NCBI RefSeq assembly: GCF_000368965.1 | Contig: NZ_KB849784.1 | Location: 205,825 to 269,824 of the forward strand | Direction of reading: 5' to 3' | Length of the DNA: 64,000 nt | From: Acinetobacter calcoaceticus DSM 30006 = CIP 81.8 | GTDB lineage: Bacteria; Pseudomonadota; Gammaproteobacteria; Pseudomonadales; Moraxellaceae | Part shown: positions 34,386 through 43,663 of the stretch, piece after piece | How positions within the stretch are numbered: the first letter of the stretch is position 1 | Layout of the letters: each line of letters opens with the position of its first letter | Notes under the pieces: generated by a model | The model's input: only the letters and a program-made list of their open reading frames with translations | What the model was told of the DNA's origin: nothing | The model's database searches: none | Made by a program: the position numbers and the translations under genes

Positions 34386-34601
34386 ATGCACTCAACACTA
34401 GACGTTAATAGCCAAAAGAAAATGACGGCTGAAGAAATGCTGGAAGAAATTGAATATCCACTTGAGAACCTTCAAAACTTAATTTTTGCCTTTTCAAAAA
34501 TGAAAGTCAATGATGGTTTAAAAGAACAAGAATTTAGCGCCATCATCAACACACTACATCACCAAGTGGTTAATATTAACCGCGCGATTCATGCCAAATG
34601 A
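34386..34601 (+). CDS. Small helical protein of 71 residues
   Basis: An ATG preceded by AAAGGTAG opens a 71-residue frame predicted to be all helical, rich in Glu, Lys, Asn and Met (AEEMLEEIEYPLENLQNLI), with no membrane segment. The ribosome site and the terminator nine bases after the stop codon support a real gene. No family is recognised. It is divergent from the orphan kinase, and a partnership with it is possible but unproven. Confidence 0.6.
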   Translation: MHSTLDVNSQKKMTAEEMLEEIEYPLENLQNLIFAFSKMKVNDGLKEQEFSAIINTLHHQVVNINRAIHAK

Positions 34602-34609
34602 ATAAAAAC

Positions 34610-34631
34610 AAACCCGGCTTAGGCCGGGTTT
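34610..34631. terminator. Bidirectional terminator
   Basis: AAACCCGGC and GCCGGGTTT form a 9-bp GC-rich stem around TTAG between convergent genes. Confidence 0.88.
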
Positions 34632-34635
34632 TGAA

Positions 34636-35526
34636 TTACTTATTATTAAATAAATCTTTATGCATAGCCCAAAAAAAGTATGTTTCATCAAAATTATCTC
34701 GTGCATAAATATGATAGCCACGTGGATTAAAACTATGAAACAATTCCTTGCCTTGGAAAATCTCTTTAAATTCCCAATACAAGGGAGCTATAAAAAATAT
34801 TGTTATTTGCTCAGAATTAAGACAAGAATTACGAATTAATTGTAAATATATTTCTTTTTCATTTTCATCAAGATAGTCAGCAGAATCAATTAATATAAAA
34901 AGACTGTCATAAATCAAAATATATGAATAAACACTAGTTAAGGGAGTATTATTATTTAACTCTGATAAAAAAACATGATAATCATTTCTTAATTGATTCA
35001 ACTCTTCTTCTGTTTGATATCTAGCGCTTAATATCTTTTTTGTGAAAAAAGTATTAATTCTATCAAATATTTGTGCACCACTAATTTCCCCATCCTCATT
35101 ATTTGAAGCCTTAATACTATTAAATAGTTGCATTTTATAATTCAAAAGAGAATAAAATTTATTATCAAAATTTGATTTTTGTATCTCTTTCATTTGCGTA
35201 TTATGAGCCAATCGAGCGAAATGCAATTGATTTTTAGAAGTATTTTTTGCCTGATTAAGCTGAGTAGTCATTGCTTCACGTGCATCTTTATTAGCTTTTC
35301 TTTGCTGTAAAGCAGAGTAAATTAATAAAACAACTGTGAGCGATGTGAATAAGGTATTTAAGCTTCCATAAATATCACCAAAAGGGCCAAACTCATTAAA
35401 GTCGGTTGGAAGTTTGTATGATTCAATTAAAAGTCTAAAAATCAGAGGGAATGCTATCCATAAAGATAGAATAGAAATAATTCCTACACCCCATATGAGT
35501 TTTTTTTGTAAGTCAGTTAAGTTCAT
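34636..35526 (-). CDS. Putative phage abortive-infection membrane protein (putAbiC type)
   Basis: The 296-residue protein has two N-terminal membrane helices (about residues 11-31 and 55-72) joined by a short stretch with FGPFGDIYGSLNTLFT. A helical cytosolic region with QQRKANKDAREAMTTQ follows, then FDNKFYSLLNYKMQLFNSI. This order matches the putAbiC (PF16872) proteins, named after lactococcal AbiC, which aborts phage infection. Family activity is mostly unproven. The gene is AT-rich, has a poor ribosome site and lies between a housekeeping terminator and a tRNA-Leu gene, a common place for acquired defence genes. Confidence 0.7.
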   Translation of the reverse strand: MNLTDLQKKLIWGVGIISILSLWIAFPLIFRLLIESYKLPTDFNEFGPFGDIYGSLNTLFTSLTVVLLIYSALQQRKANKDAREAMTTQLNQAKNTSKNQLHFARLAHNTQMKEIQKSNFDNKFYSLLNYKMQLFNSIKASNNEDGEISGAQIFDRINTFFTKKILSARYQTEEELNQLRNDYHVFLSELNNNTPLTSVYSYILIYDSLFILIDSADYLDENEKEIYLQLIRNSCLNSEQITIFFIAPLYWEFKEIFQGKELFHSFNPRGYHIYARDNFDETYFFWAMHKDLFNNK

Positions 35527-35537
35527 TTTGAAATAAT

Positions 35538-35648
35538 TTATTTAAATTGATTTGCATCAGTCTCAGCTATAGAGACTAAACCCGAACGCATTTCTTCACG
35601 TGTTTGACGGTACAACTGAATCAGCTTTGTTTCATCATATATTATCAA
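35538..35648 (-). pseudogene. Short frame or gene tail between the Abi-like gene and tRNA-Leu
   Basis: An open frame of about 36 codons has no ATG at its head (TTG at 35648). It reads YDETKLIQLYRQTREEMRS, then AETDANQFK, and stops 11 bases before the Abi-like ATG. The amphipathic, protein-like composition suggests the tail of a lost gene or a short coupled leader. No family is recognised. Confidence 0.25.
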
Positions 35649-35672
35649 AATTCCGTAAAAAATTTCTAAAAC

Positions 35673-35706
35673 AAAAAACCCCTAAGCCGTTAGCTTAGGG
35701 GTTTTT
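35673..35706. terminator. Terminator downstream of tRNA-Leu
   Basis: AAAAAACCCCTAAGC and GCTTAGGGGTTTTT form a 14-bp stem around CGTTA, 24 bases after the tRNA 3' end on the minus strand. Confidence 0.9.
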
Positions 35707-35729
35707 CTAGAATCTTACGATTCTGAATA

Positions 35730-35816
35730 TGGTCCCGAGGGTCGGACTCGAACCGACACGTCATCTCTGACAGCGGATTTTGAGTCCGCCGCGTCTACCA
35801 ATTTCACCACCTCGGG
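35730..35816 (-). tRNA. tRNA-Leu (anticodon CAA)
   Basis: The minus strand gives an 87-nt tRNA with CCA encoded. The acceptor stem is CCCGAGG/CCTCGGG, the anticodon stem GCGGA/TCCGC encloses CTCAAAA (anticodon CAA), there is a long class II variable arm, and the T arm has TTCGAGT. All features fit leucine tRNA. Confidence 0.95.
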
Positions 35817-35998
35817 AGAGGAAGTATGTTTGTGTTGCGTATATTAGCGCGTTTGTAAAACTTGTCAAACCCTAAGTGAATATTATCGTTCACTTTTAGA
35901 TCACTTAAACATTTTTCATGATTTAAGCCAGAAGCACAGCCATAAAAAAGCGAAAAAGTTTATACTAGGCGCAATTTTTGCGGTGTTTTTTTCTAAAT

Positions 35999-37036
35999 AT
36001 GCAACTGTCTGACTTTTCCTTTGAATTACCTGATGAACTTATTGCCCGTTACCCTCTTGAATCACGTAGTGCTTCACGGTTGTTGCACTTAGACTCAAAG
36101 GGTCAATATCACGATCACATGTTCACAGACATTATCGATCTGTTCGAAGAAGGTGATCTGCTAGTGCTCAATGACACCAAGGTCATGAAAGCTCGACTTA
36201 AAGGAAAACGTTCTACAGGTGGTGCTATCGAGATTTTGGTTGAGCGTATGCTGAACCACACCACAGCGTATTGTCATATTAAATCAAGCAACTCACCTAA
36301 AGCGGGTGCTGAGCTTTTTGTTGGTGCAGATAACATTCCTGTGATTGTACGTGGTCGTCACGAAAATTTATTTGTGGTTGAGTTTTCACAGCCAATCTTG
36401 CCTGTCCTTGAGCAATATGGTCAGTTACCTATTCCGCCTTACTTTAACCGTGAGGCAGAAGAAATTGACACCGAACGTTATCAAACGGTTTTTCATAATC
36501 CTGAAAAAATTGCCAGTGTTGCCGCACCCACTGCAAGCTTACATTTTGATGAAGAATTATTAGCAAAGTTAGAACAAAAAAATGTTCAAAAAACTTTTGT
36601 GACTTTACACGTGGGGGCTGGCACATTTATGCCAGTTCGTACTGATGACATTACCAACCATATCATGCACAGTGAATGGTGTGATGTTCCTCAAGAAACA
36701 ATTGACCTAATTTTGGCGACTAAAGCACGCGGAAATAAAGTGATTGCCATAGGTACAACAGCAACACGTGCTTTGGAAAGTGCAGCTCAAGCCCATAGCG
36801 GTAAAATTGCGGCTTGGACTGGCGACACACAAATCTTTATCTATCCGGGCTACCAGTTCTGCATCGTAGACCGTTTAATTACAAACTTCCATTTACCAGA
36901 ATCTACCCTGCTCATGTTGGTGTCAGCTCTTTCAAATCGAGACAACATTTTAGCTGCCTATGAACATGCGGTTAAAAACCGCTATCGTTTCTTTAGTTAT
37001 GGCGATGCAATGCTGATTGATAAATTAGAAGTTTAA
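35999..37036 (+). CDS. queA: S-adenosylmethionine:tRNA ribosyltransferase-isomerase
   Basis: The 345-residue enzyme forms epoxyqueuosine in tRNA by moving the ribosyl part of SAM onto the 7-aminomethyl group of preQ1. The start MQLSDFSFELPDELIARYP, LVLNDTKVMKARL, TLHVGAGTFMPVRTDD and FHLPESTLLMLVSA are QueA signatures. The ATG at 35999 is preferred over an in-frame TTG at 35978. TATACT at 35961-35966 is a likely -10. In many bacteria tgt follows directly; here two other genes lie in between. Confidence 0.96.
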   Translation: MQLSDFSFELPDELIARYPLESRSASRLLHLDSKGQYHDHMFTDIIDLFEEGDLLVLNDTKVMKARLKGKRSTGGAIEILVERMLNHTTAYCHIKSSNSPKAGAELFVGADNIPVIVRGRHENLFVVEFSQPILPVLEQYGQLPIPPYFNREAEEIDTERYQTVFHNPEKIASVAAPTASLHFDEELLAKLEQKNVQKTFVTLHVGAGTFMPVRTDDITNHIMHSEWCDVPQETIDLILATKARGNKVIAIGTTATRALESAAQAHSGKIAAWTGDTQIFIYPGYQFCIVDRLITNFHLPESTLLMLVSALSNRDNILAAYEHAVKNRYRFFSYGDAMLIDKLEV

Positions 37037-37044
37037 AAAATTAA

Positions 37045-37089
37045 GGTTGGGTTAAACCATACTGGTGAATTAAAAGGTTTAACCCAGCC
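37045..37089 (+). terminator. Long stem-loop after queA
   Basis: GGTTGGGTTAAACC and GGTTTAACCCAGCC pair over 14 bp (one G-T) around a 17-nt loop. The lack of a T-run makes it a weak or Rho-assisted terminator. Confidence 0.55.
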
Positions 37090-37271
37090 CAGATATTTAC
37101 AATAAAAAATAATGAATTTAATCCTGTGTGTTTCAGAAATTTATAGATAAAACTCAAGCATCAATTTTTTGAAGACAATTTCTTAATTTAAAAGCATTTA
37201 GTATTTATCTCTTTCAATTTAAAAGATAATCTTAGATAGCACTTTTTTATGATAATCAATTCATTACCTCC

Positions 37272-38300
37272 ATGCCAATCGATACCGTACAAGAAGCTCT
37301 TCATATAAGACGTAAAAAAAATACACAGGTTTTTCGCAACATTGCTCGACTTTGGGATGCTGGACAAAAATCTCATTCAGTCCAAGATCTTTTAGATGCT
37401 TTACATCCGTGGCGTGAAGATCACAACCTTCGCTTTTTTAATGTACTCCCCTACTTACTCGCAATTTGCAGCATCACAATATTAGCTTTTAGCTATTTTC
37501 TTCATCCGCATATTCAATATCTTTTGAGCTTTTTAGGCGCATTTTTAACAGGGTTTCTGGCGTATTTACTCTATCAATCTGAAGAACCCTTAACGCAAGT
37601 CATTCGTTATCTAGAACAGCGTATGGTGATATTGCGTTATGGTTTACAATTTCAGAAGTTGCCAGCCTATCTTCCCATTCATGTGCAGCCAGTTTTAGTT
37701 CTGAGTAAATTAAAACAGTATTTCCCATTGTTTAACCGAGGGACTGAATCTAACGAAATTACCCAATATGCTTCTGTTACATGGAACGATGGCGTAACCG
37801 ATCATCAAGTCTTGCTGTTTCAATACCATTACGTTAATGAAATACCGATTATTCAAGATCAAAGTAGCGATAAAAAAATTATAAAAGAAATTCATAAAGA
37901 CTTATGGGGCGCTTTTATATTTGAAATGCCTGCTCTGGGTATTGCTGTCAGCAATCAGCGCTCTCGGTTTTTTGCACCCTACAGCAGTAAATGGCAAAGT
38001 AGTGATATTTTAATTAACCAAGAACTTAATATTTATGGGGTTAATCAACATCAGTTAGCCAAAGAAGTCAGCCCAAGCTTAACTTTAAAATTATATGATT
38101 TTTTTCAGCACTTTACAGGTGATTTAATTTATCATCACGAAGAACAAATTTTGTGTTATCTGGGTGAGAAAAATCTTTTCCAGACCACCAGTAAGCAAAG
38201 TGAAATTCATGATGTTTCAGCATTACGTGGGCACTTGCGTACCATGACCATGCCGCAATATGAAAAATTTCAGCAAGTAATGTTGAACTTAATTAAATAA
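37272..38300 (+). CDS. DUF3137-like membrane protein paired with LemA
   Basis: The 342-residue protein has a soluble N-terminus of about 60 residues, two hydrophobic helices (about 57-75 and 82-97, LLSFLGAFLTGFLAYLLY) and a long C-terminal domain. Its segments LWGAFIFEMPALGIAVSNQ and EQILCYLGEKNLF recall DUF3137 proteins, which are often encoded beside LemA. The family function is unknown. It lies 86 bases before lemA, in the same direction, so the two probably form a unit. Confidence 0.65.
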   Translation: MPIDTVQEALHIRRKKNTQVFRNIARLWDAGQKSHSVQDLLDALHPWREDHNLRFFNVLPYLLAICSITILAFSYFLHPHIQYLLSFLGAFLTGFLAYLLYQSEEPLTQVIRYLEQRMVILRYGLQFQKLPAYLPIHVQPVLVLSKLKQYFPLFNRGTESNEITQYASVTWNDGVTDHQVLLFQYHYVNEIPIIQDQSSDKKIIKEIHKDLWGAFIFEMPALGIAVSNQRSRFFAPYSSKWQSSDILINQELNIYGVNQHQLAKEVSPSLTLKLYDFFQHFTGDLIYHHEEQILCYLGEKNLFQTTSKQSEIHDVSALRGHLRTMTMPQYEKFQQVMLNLIK

Positions 38301-38385
38301 ATCTCTCGTATTACTTCATTGGCGACTCATTAAAAAATGAGATATCCCAAAGTGTACTGAGGGAATAACAATAAGAGGACCGACC

Positions 38386-38955
38386 ATGACTGGTTTATTT
38401 ATTTTCTTGGGGATTTTTGTTGTACTGATCGTCTTGGGCATTCATATCCGCAATACCATCGTACGTTATTTTAATGCGACCAAACGTGCCTGGGCAGAGG
38501 TTGCCAATTTCGAGCGTCAAAAAGTCAAAACTTTAGAAGCGCTTGAGACAACACTGAATCAATATACTCAGTTTGAAAAATCGACATTAGAAAAAGTCAT
38601 CGAACTACGTCAGCAAATTCTTAATTTAAATGTGAATAACACTGATATTTCTCAGCTACAGCACATCGAGAAAATGAGCCAAGAACTGATTCGAAGCTTA
38701 AATGTTGTTGTTGAAAACTATCCTGAGCTTAAAGCCGACTCACTCTATAGCAAGATGATGGATGATATTCAGGAACAAAACGAAAATGTGGGCGCGGCTA
38801 TTACCATTTTTAACCGTAATGTCGAGCTGTTCAACAACCAGATTGAAGTATTCCCTAACAATCTCATCAATACATTAACTTTATCTAAGAAAGCGATTCG
38901 TCCTTTTAAGGATAATCTTGTTAATGAAAATTTTGACTATAAACCTAATTTTTAA
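38386..38955 (+). CDS. lemA: LemA family membrane protein
   Basis: The 189-residue protein has one N-terminal helix (residues 4-23) and then the LemA pattern: NTIVRYFNATKRAWAEV, a long coiled-coil-like helical region, and ENYPELKADSLYSKMMDDI followed by AITIFNRNVELFNNQI. LemA proteins are membrane-bound, with the helical bundle outside or in the cytoplasm; their role is poorly known, with some linked to surface antigens or signalling. AGAGGA lies just before the ATG. Confidence 0.88.
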   Translation: MTGLFIFLGIFVVLIVLGIHIRNTIVRYFNATKRAWAEVANFERQKVKTLEALETTLNQYTQFEKSTLEKVIELRQQILNLNVNNTDISQLQHIEKMSQELIRSLNVVVENYPELKADSLYSKMMDDIQEQNENVGAAITIFNRNVELFNNQIEVFPNNLINTLTLSKKAIRPFKDNLVNENFDYKPNF

Positions 38956-39108
38956 TAGGAAAAAAACAGCCCCTAACCTGTCGGAAATTTTATCTATTTT
39001 ATAGCCAGCTACATTTAGTAGTAGAACTACATCGCAGAATCAAGGAAAATAGCTCTCTTTTTAGCAGCGAACTGTTTCTTCGCCTCTGCTCGTGTTCAGG
39101 ATTTTTAG

Positions 39109-40242
39109 ATGAAGTTTGAAAAATTAGGTCAGTCGGGGCGCGCCCGTCGTGGTCGTTTAACTTTAGAGCATGGTGTTGTTGAGACACCTGTTTTTATGCC
39201 AGTGGGGACTTACGGCACAGTCAAAGGTATGTTACTGCGTGATATCGAAGACATTCAGGCACAAATTATTTTAGGAAATACATTCCATTTATATTTGCGT
39301 CCAGGTCTTGAAGTGATTAAAGAACACGGCGGTTTACATGACTTTATTAAATGGAATAAGCCAATTTTGACTGACTCTGGCGGTTTCCAGGTTTTTAGTC
39401 TTGGCGCAATGCGCAAAATCAAAGAGGAAGGTGTTACTTTCCGCTCACCGATTGATGGTTCAAAAGTATTTTTATCGCCTGAAATTTCTATGGAAATTCA
39501 GCAGGTTTTGAACTCTGACATCGTCATGATTTTTGATGAATGTACACCTTATCCTGCAACTCATGAAGAAGCACAAAAATCATTGCAGCTTTCTTTACGC
39601 TGGGCAAAACGTTGTAAAACCCATCATCATGATGAGCTCAAAAATAAGAATGCGTTATTTGGCATTATTCAAGGCGGTATGTATGAAGACTTACGTGATG
39701 AGTCTTTAAATGGTCTTCTTGAAATCGGATTTGATGGTTATGCGATTGGCGGCTTATCTGTAGGTGAACCTAAAGACGAGATGATCAAAGTTTTAGATTA
39801 TCTACCTAGCAAAATGCCACAAGATAAACCGCGTTACTTGATGGGCGTTGGTAAACCTGAAGATATCGTTGAAGCGGTGCGCCGCGGTGTCGATATGTTC
39901 GACTGTGTAATGCCAACCCGTAATGCGCGAAACGGTCATTATTTTGTCACTGATGGTCTGGTACGTATTCGTAATAGTAAATATCGCCATGACCAGAGCC
40001 CGCTCGATCCACATTGCGATTGCTACACTTGTAAAAACTTTACCCGTGCTTATCTATTCCATCTTGAAAAATGTGGAGAGATGTTAGCGTCTATGCTCGG
40101 TACCATTCATAACTTACGTTATTACCAACGTTTAACTGAAGGTATGCGTGATGCATTAGAAAATGGCACATTTGACGAATTTGTTCAGGACTTTTATGCC
40201 CGCCGTGGTTTAGAAGTTCCACCATGTCCGGTCGATGAATAA
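39109..40242 (+). CDS. tgt: tRNA-guanine transglycosylase
   Basis: The 377-residue enzyme swaps the wobble guanine of GUN-anticodon tRNAs for preQ1, the substrate later used by QueA. Motifs are TDSGGFQVFSLG (catalytic Asp), GGLSVGEPKDEM, DCVMPTRNARNGH (nucleophilic Asp region) and the zinc ligands CDCYTC with a downstream His. It begins the tgt-yajC-secD-secF order common in gamma-proteobacteria. Confidence 0.97.
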   Translation: MKFEKLGQSGRARRGRLTLEHGVVETPVFMPVGTYGTVKGMLLRDIEDIQAQIILGNTFHLYLRPGLEVIKEHGGLHDFIKWNKPILTDSGGFQVFSLGAMRKIKEEGVTFRSPIDGSKVFLSPEISMEIQQVLNSDIVMIFDECTPYPATHEEAQKSLQLSLRWAKRCKTHHHDELKNKNALFGIIQGGMYEDLRDESLNGLLEIGFDGYAIGGLSVGEPKDEMIKVLDYLPSKMPQDKPRYLMGVGKPEDIVEAVRRGVDMFDCVMPTRNARNGHYFVTDGLVRIRNSKYRHDQSPLDPHCDCYTCKNFTRAYLFHLEKCGEMLASMLGTIHNLRYYQRLTEGMRDALENGTFDEFVQDFYARRGLEVPPCPVDE

Positions 40243-40341
40243 GCCCGATTTGCGCTCAACCTCAAGACAAGGTAAATTGCAAAACGAATTAGGATTATGT
40301 CAGGTATCTGACTCATATTTTTTAACTTTAAGGAAATCAAA

Positions 40342-40671
40342 ATGAGCTTTTTAATTTCTGCTGCACATGCAGCACCGGCAGCTGGCCCAACTACAGGTAT
40401 TTTGCCAAACATCTTGATGATTGTCGTATTCGTTGCAATCTTTTATTTCTTAATTTGGCGCCCTCAAGCAAAACGTGCTAAAGAACACCGTTCTTTAATC
40501 GAGAGCTTAGGTGTAGGCAGTGAAGTTGTGTTCGCTGGTGGTTTAATGGGCAAAGTGACCAAAATTGAAGGTGACTATGCAGTTGTTGAACTTAGCCGTG
40601 GTGTAGAAGTAAAAATTCAGCGTGCCAGCGTAATTTCAGTATTACCTGAAGGCACTCTAAATAACCTTTAA
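40342..40671 (+). CDS. yajC: Sec translocase accessory protein YajC
   Basis: The 109-residue protein has a hydrophobic N-terminal segment and one membrane helix (IVVFVAIFYFLIWRPQ), with the YajC signature RPQAKRAKEHR and EVVFAGGLMGKVTKI following. It forms part of the SecDF-YajC complex. AAGGAA stands just before the ATG. A weak terminator follows, which may reduce rather than abolish transcription into secD. Confidence 0.95.
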   Translation: MSFLISAAHAAPAAGPTTGILPNILMIVVFVAIFYFLIWRPQAKRAKEHRSLIESLGVGSEVVFAGGLMGKVTKIEGDYAVVELSRGVEVKIQRASVISVLPEGTLNNL

Positions 40672-40680
40672 TCATAAAAC

Positions 40681-40704
40681 AGTCGTGCTTTAGCACGGCT
40701 TTTT
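40681..40704 (+). terminator. Attenuator or terminator between yajC and secD
   Basis: AGTCGTGC and GCACGGCT pair over 8 bp (one G-T) around TTTA and are followed by four T. Confidence 0.7.
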
Positions 40705-40722
40705 CATTTAAGAAGAAAGCGA

Positions 40723-42624
40723 ATGCGTTACCCTGCATGGAAATATTTACTGATTCTGGTTGTTCTGGTAATCAGTACATTATACGCACTGCCTAGTCTA
40801 TATCCGGATGAGCCCGCCGTTCAAATTTCCGGTGCCAAAGCTGGCACCCAAATTGATCAAAGTGTGGTGCAAAAAGCAGAGCAAATTTTAAAAACAGCAA
40901 ATATTGCAAGTCACGATAATACTTTTACAAATAATGCTGCCCTATTGCGTGTCAGCTCTTCTGAAGCGCAGTTGAAAGCAAAAGAAGTATTACGCCGTGA
41001 CTTAGGTGATCAATATGTTGTTGCCCTAAACCTTGCACCAACCACACCGGAATGGTTGCAAAAGATTGGGGCTAAACCAATGAAACTTGGTTTGGACTTA
41101 CGTGGTGGTGTCCACTTCTTGCTTGAAGTAGATATGGACAAAGCCGTTGCCCAACGTATGGAAACCTCTGCCACCGATTTGCGTCGTCAGTTCCGTGAAA
41201 ACAAGATCAAATTTAACAGTCTTGCATTAACTAATAATGTGATCACTGTTCAATTTGCTGACAATGCTGACCGTGATGCAGCAATGGATTTTTTACGTCG
41301 TAATGGGAATGAATATACCCAACAGGCATTAGCAAGCTCTACAGGTTCTACTTTAAAGCTTACTTATACTGATGTACGTCGCCAAGAAATTCAGTCATAT
41401 GCGGTGAATCAAAACTTAACAACATTACGTAATCGTATTAACGAACTTGGTGTTGCAGAAGCATTGGTACAAAGTCAGGGTAGCAACCGTATTGTCGTTG
41501 AATTACCGGGTGTTCAAGATACAGCTGAAGCGAAACGTGTTTTAGGCCGTACTGCAAACCTCGAATTCCGTTTGGTTTCTGACGCAAATGATCAATATAT
41601 TGACCCATACACAGGTAAATATAATGGTCAACCTTTACCTCCGGGCACAGAAGTTTTTGCTTATGAGTCTTTAGACAGCGGCCGTCAACTTTTGTTGCAA
41701 CGTAACCGTATCTTGACGGGTGAGCGTGTTCAAAATGCAAGTTCTGGCTTTAGCCAAGACTCTGGTGGTGCCGAGGTAAATATTACCCTCGACAGTGCTG
41801 GCGGTAAGCTTATGTCCGATGCAACTCGTAATGCTGTTGGTAAACGCATGGCGGTATTGTTCATCGAAAATAAGCAAAAAATTACTTATGTCACAGATCC
41901 TAAAACTGGTGCACAAACAGAAGTTCGTACTCCATACACTGAATCTGTAGTCATCAATGCTGCAACAGTTCAGGCCGTTTTAGGTTCAACTTTCCGTATT
42001 ACCGGTTTAAGTTCTCCTCAAGAAGCATCAGAACTTGCATTAATGCTACGTGCAGGTGCTTTGGCTGCGCCAATGTATTTTGTTGAAGAACGTGTAGTTG
42101 GTCCAAGCCTTGGTCAAGAAAACATTGATAAGGGCGTATTATCAACTCAAATCGGCTTCTTGCTTGTTGCAATCTGGATGGTGGTTTTCTTCCGTCTATT
42201 CGGTTTAATCGCTAACTTTGCACTCGTTGTTAACTTGGCAATGATTTTAACGGTTATGTCATGGATTGGGGCTTCCCTCACCTTACCAGGTATTGCGGGT
42301 ATCGTTATTACCATTGGTATGGCCGTCGATGCGAACGTATTGATATGTGAGCGTATTCGAGAAGAAATGCTCTGGGGTGCATCGCCCAAACAGGCCATTG
42401 TGGCCGGTTATGATCGAGCCTACAACACCATTTTTGACTCGAACTTAACGACGTTCCTCGTTGCTTTCATTTTGTTTGCAATTGGTACAGGCCCGATCAA
42501 AGGTTTTGCCGTAACATTAATGATTGGTATCGTGTGTTCGATGTTTACTGCAATTACAGTGACTCGCGCAATTGTACAAATCATTTATGGTAAACGCCGT
42601 AATTTGAAAAAGTTGAGCATTTAA
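40723..42624 (+). CDS. secD: Protein translocase subunit SecD
   Basis: The 633-residue protein has six membrane helices: one at the N-terminus (residues 7-25) and five at the C-terminus. The large periplasmic P1 domain includes LGLDLRGGVHFLLEVD and ELPGVQDTAEAKRVLGRTAN. The helical core has the SecD/RND signature GMAVDANVLICERIREE. It works with SecF, using proton flow to pull proteins through SecYEG. Confidence 0.97.
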   Translation: MRYPAWKYLLILVVLVISTLYALPSLYPDEPAVQISGAKAGTQIDQSVVQKAEQILKTANIASHDNTFTNNAALLRVSSSEAQLKAKEVLRRDLGDQYVVALNLAPTTPEWLQKIGAKPMKLGLDLRGGVHFLLEVDMDKAVAQRMETSATDLRRQFRENKIKFNSLALTNNVITVQFADNADRDAAMDFLRRNGNEYTQQALASSTGSTLKLTYTDVRRQEIQSYAVNQNLTTLRNRINELGVAEALVQSQGSNRIVVELPGVQDTAEAKRVLGRTANLEFRLVSDANDQYIDPYTGKYNGQPLPPGTEVFAYESLDSGRQLLLQRNRILTGERVQNASSGFSQDSGGAEVNITLDSAGGKLMSDATRNAVGKRMAVLFIENKQKITYVTDPKTGAQTEVRTPYTESVVINAATVQAVLGSTFRITGLSSPQEASELALMLRAGALAAPMYFVEERVVGPSLGQENIDKGVLSTQIGFLLVAIWMVVFFRLFGLIANFALVVNLAMILTVMSWIGASLTLPGIAGIVITIGMAVDANVLICERIREEMLWGASPKQAIVAGYDRAYNTIFDSNLTTFLVAFILFAIGTGPIKGFAVTLMIGIVCSMFTAITVTRAIVQIIYGKRRNLKKLSI

Positions 42625-42632
42625 GGAGATCG

Positions 42633-43598
42633 ATGATGACTAAAGTGACTCAACAAGATTCAAAACAATATGGACGTCCGGATGATGCAAAAATCATCCC
42701 GTTCATGAAGATTGCCAAACCTGCGGCAATCTTCTCGATCCTTATTACTTTGGCGAGTATTTTCTTTATTGTAACTAAAGGTCTTAACCTCGGTTTGGAC
42801 TTTACAGGTGGTGTTTCAGCTGAGCTTAACTACGCTCAACCAGCAAATCAGTCTGAAGTCATTCAGGCACTCGATAAAGCTGGCTTTAAAGATGCTGTAG
42901 TGCAAACCTTAGGTAGTAATAAAGACCTACTTGTACGCATGCCAGTACAAGAAGTTAAGGTTGAAGACCTAAGTAATGCCATCACCAAAGCTGTACAGTT
43001 ACCAAACAATGCCGCAGAAGTTCATAAAGTGGACTCTGTAGGTGGTCAAGTAGGTAATGAGCTTTATGTTCGTTCTGCTGGTGCGGTTGCACTTGCGCTT
43101 ATCTTAATGTTGATCTACGTAACCATCCGTTTCGAGTTTAAACTCGCGATGGGTGCCGTAATGTCTTTATTCCACGACATCATCATTATTATTGGTGCTT
43201 TTGCATTATTCCAGTGGCCGTTTGACCTTACAGTTCTAGCTGCGGTACTTGCTGTCATTGGCTTCTCGCTTAACGATAACATCGTAGTGTCAGACCGTAT
43301 CCGTGAAAATTTCCGTAAAATTCGCGGTGCGACTCCTCGTGAAATCATCGATATTGCTTTAACTGAAACTTTACGTCGTACCATTCATACATCAATGACC
43401 TTATTGCTTGTCGTTCTGGCAATGATGTTCTTAGGTGGTGATGGTCTACACTGGTTCGCTGTTGCAATGTTTGTTGGTGTCTTTGTAGGTACTTACTCTT
43501 CAATTTATATCGGTACAGCTTTTGCCTTATGGCGTGGACTTAACCGTCAGGACTTCATCGTTCAGGTTAAACCTGAATTTGAGGATGAAATTCCTTAA
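42633..43598 (+). CDS. secF: Protein translocase subunit SecF
   Basis: The 321-residue protein has six membrane helices, with NLGLDFTGGVSAEL at the start of the periplasmic part and GFSLNDNIVVSDRIREN in the core. It starts 9 bases after secD behind GGAG; two adjacent ATGs (42633 and 42636) are possible. It completes the SecDF pair. Confidence 0.97.
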   Translation: MMTKVTQQDSKQYGRPDDAKIIPFMKIAKPAAIFSILITLASIFFIVTKGLNLGLDFTGGVSAELNYAQPANQSEVIQALDKAGFKDAVVQTLGSNKDLLVRMPVQEVKVEDLSNAITKAVQLPNNAAEVHKVDSVGGQVGNELYVRSAGAVALALILMLIYVTIRFEFKLAMGAVMSLFHDIIIIIGAFALFQWPFDLTVLAAVLAVIGFSLNDNIVVSDRIRENFRKIRGATPREIIDIALTETLRRTIHTSMTLLLVVLAMMFLGGDGLHWFAVAMFVGVFVGTYSSIYIGTAFALWRGLNRQDFIVQVKPEFEDEIP

Positions 43599-43620
43599 GT
43601 TGTATAAAGTAAGACATATA

Positions 43621-43651
43621 AAAAAAACCGCGATTCATTCGCGGTTTTTTT
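43621..43651. terminator. Bidirectional terminator between secF and coaBC
   Basis: AAAAAAACCGCGA and TCGCGGTTTTTTT form a 13-bp stem around TTCAT, between convergent genes. Confidence 0.93.
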
Positions 43652-43663
43652 ATTTAAAACATA

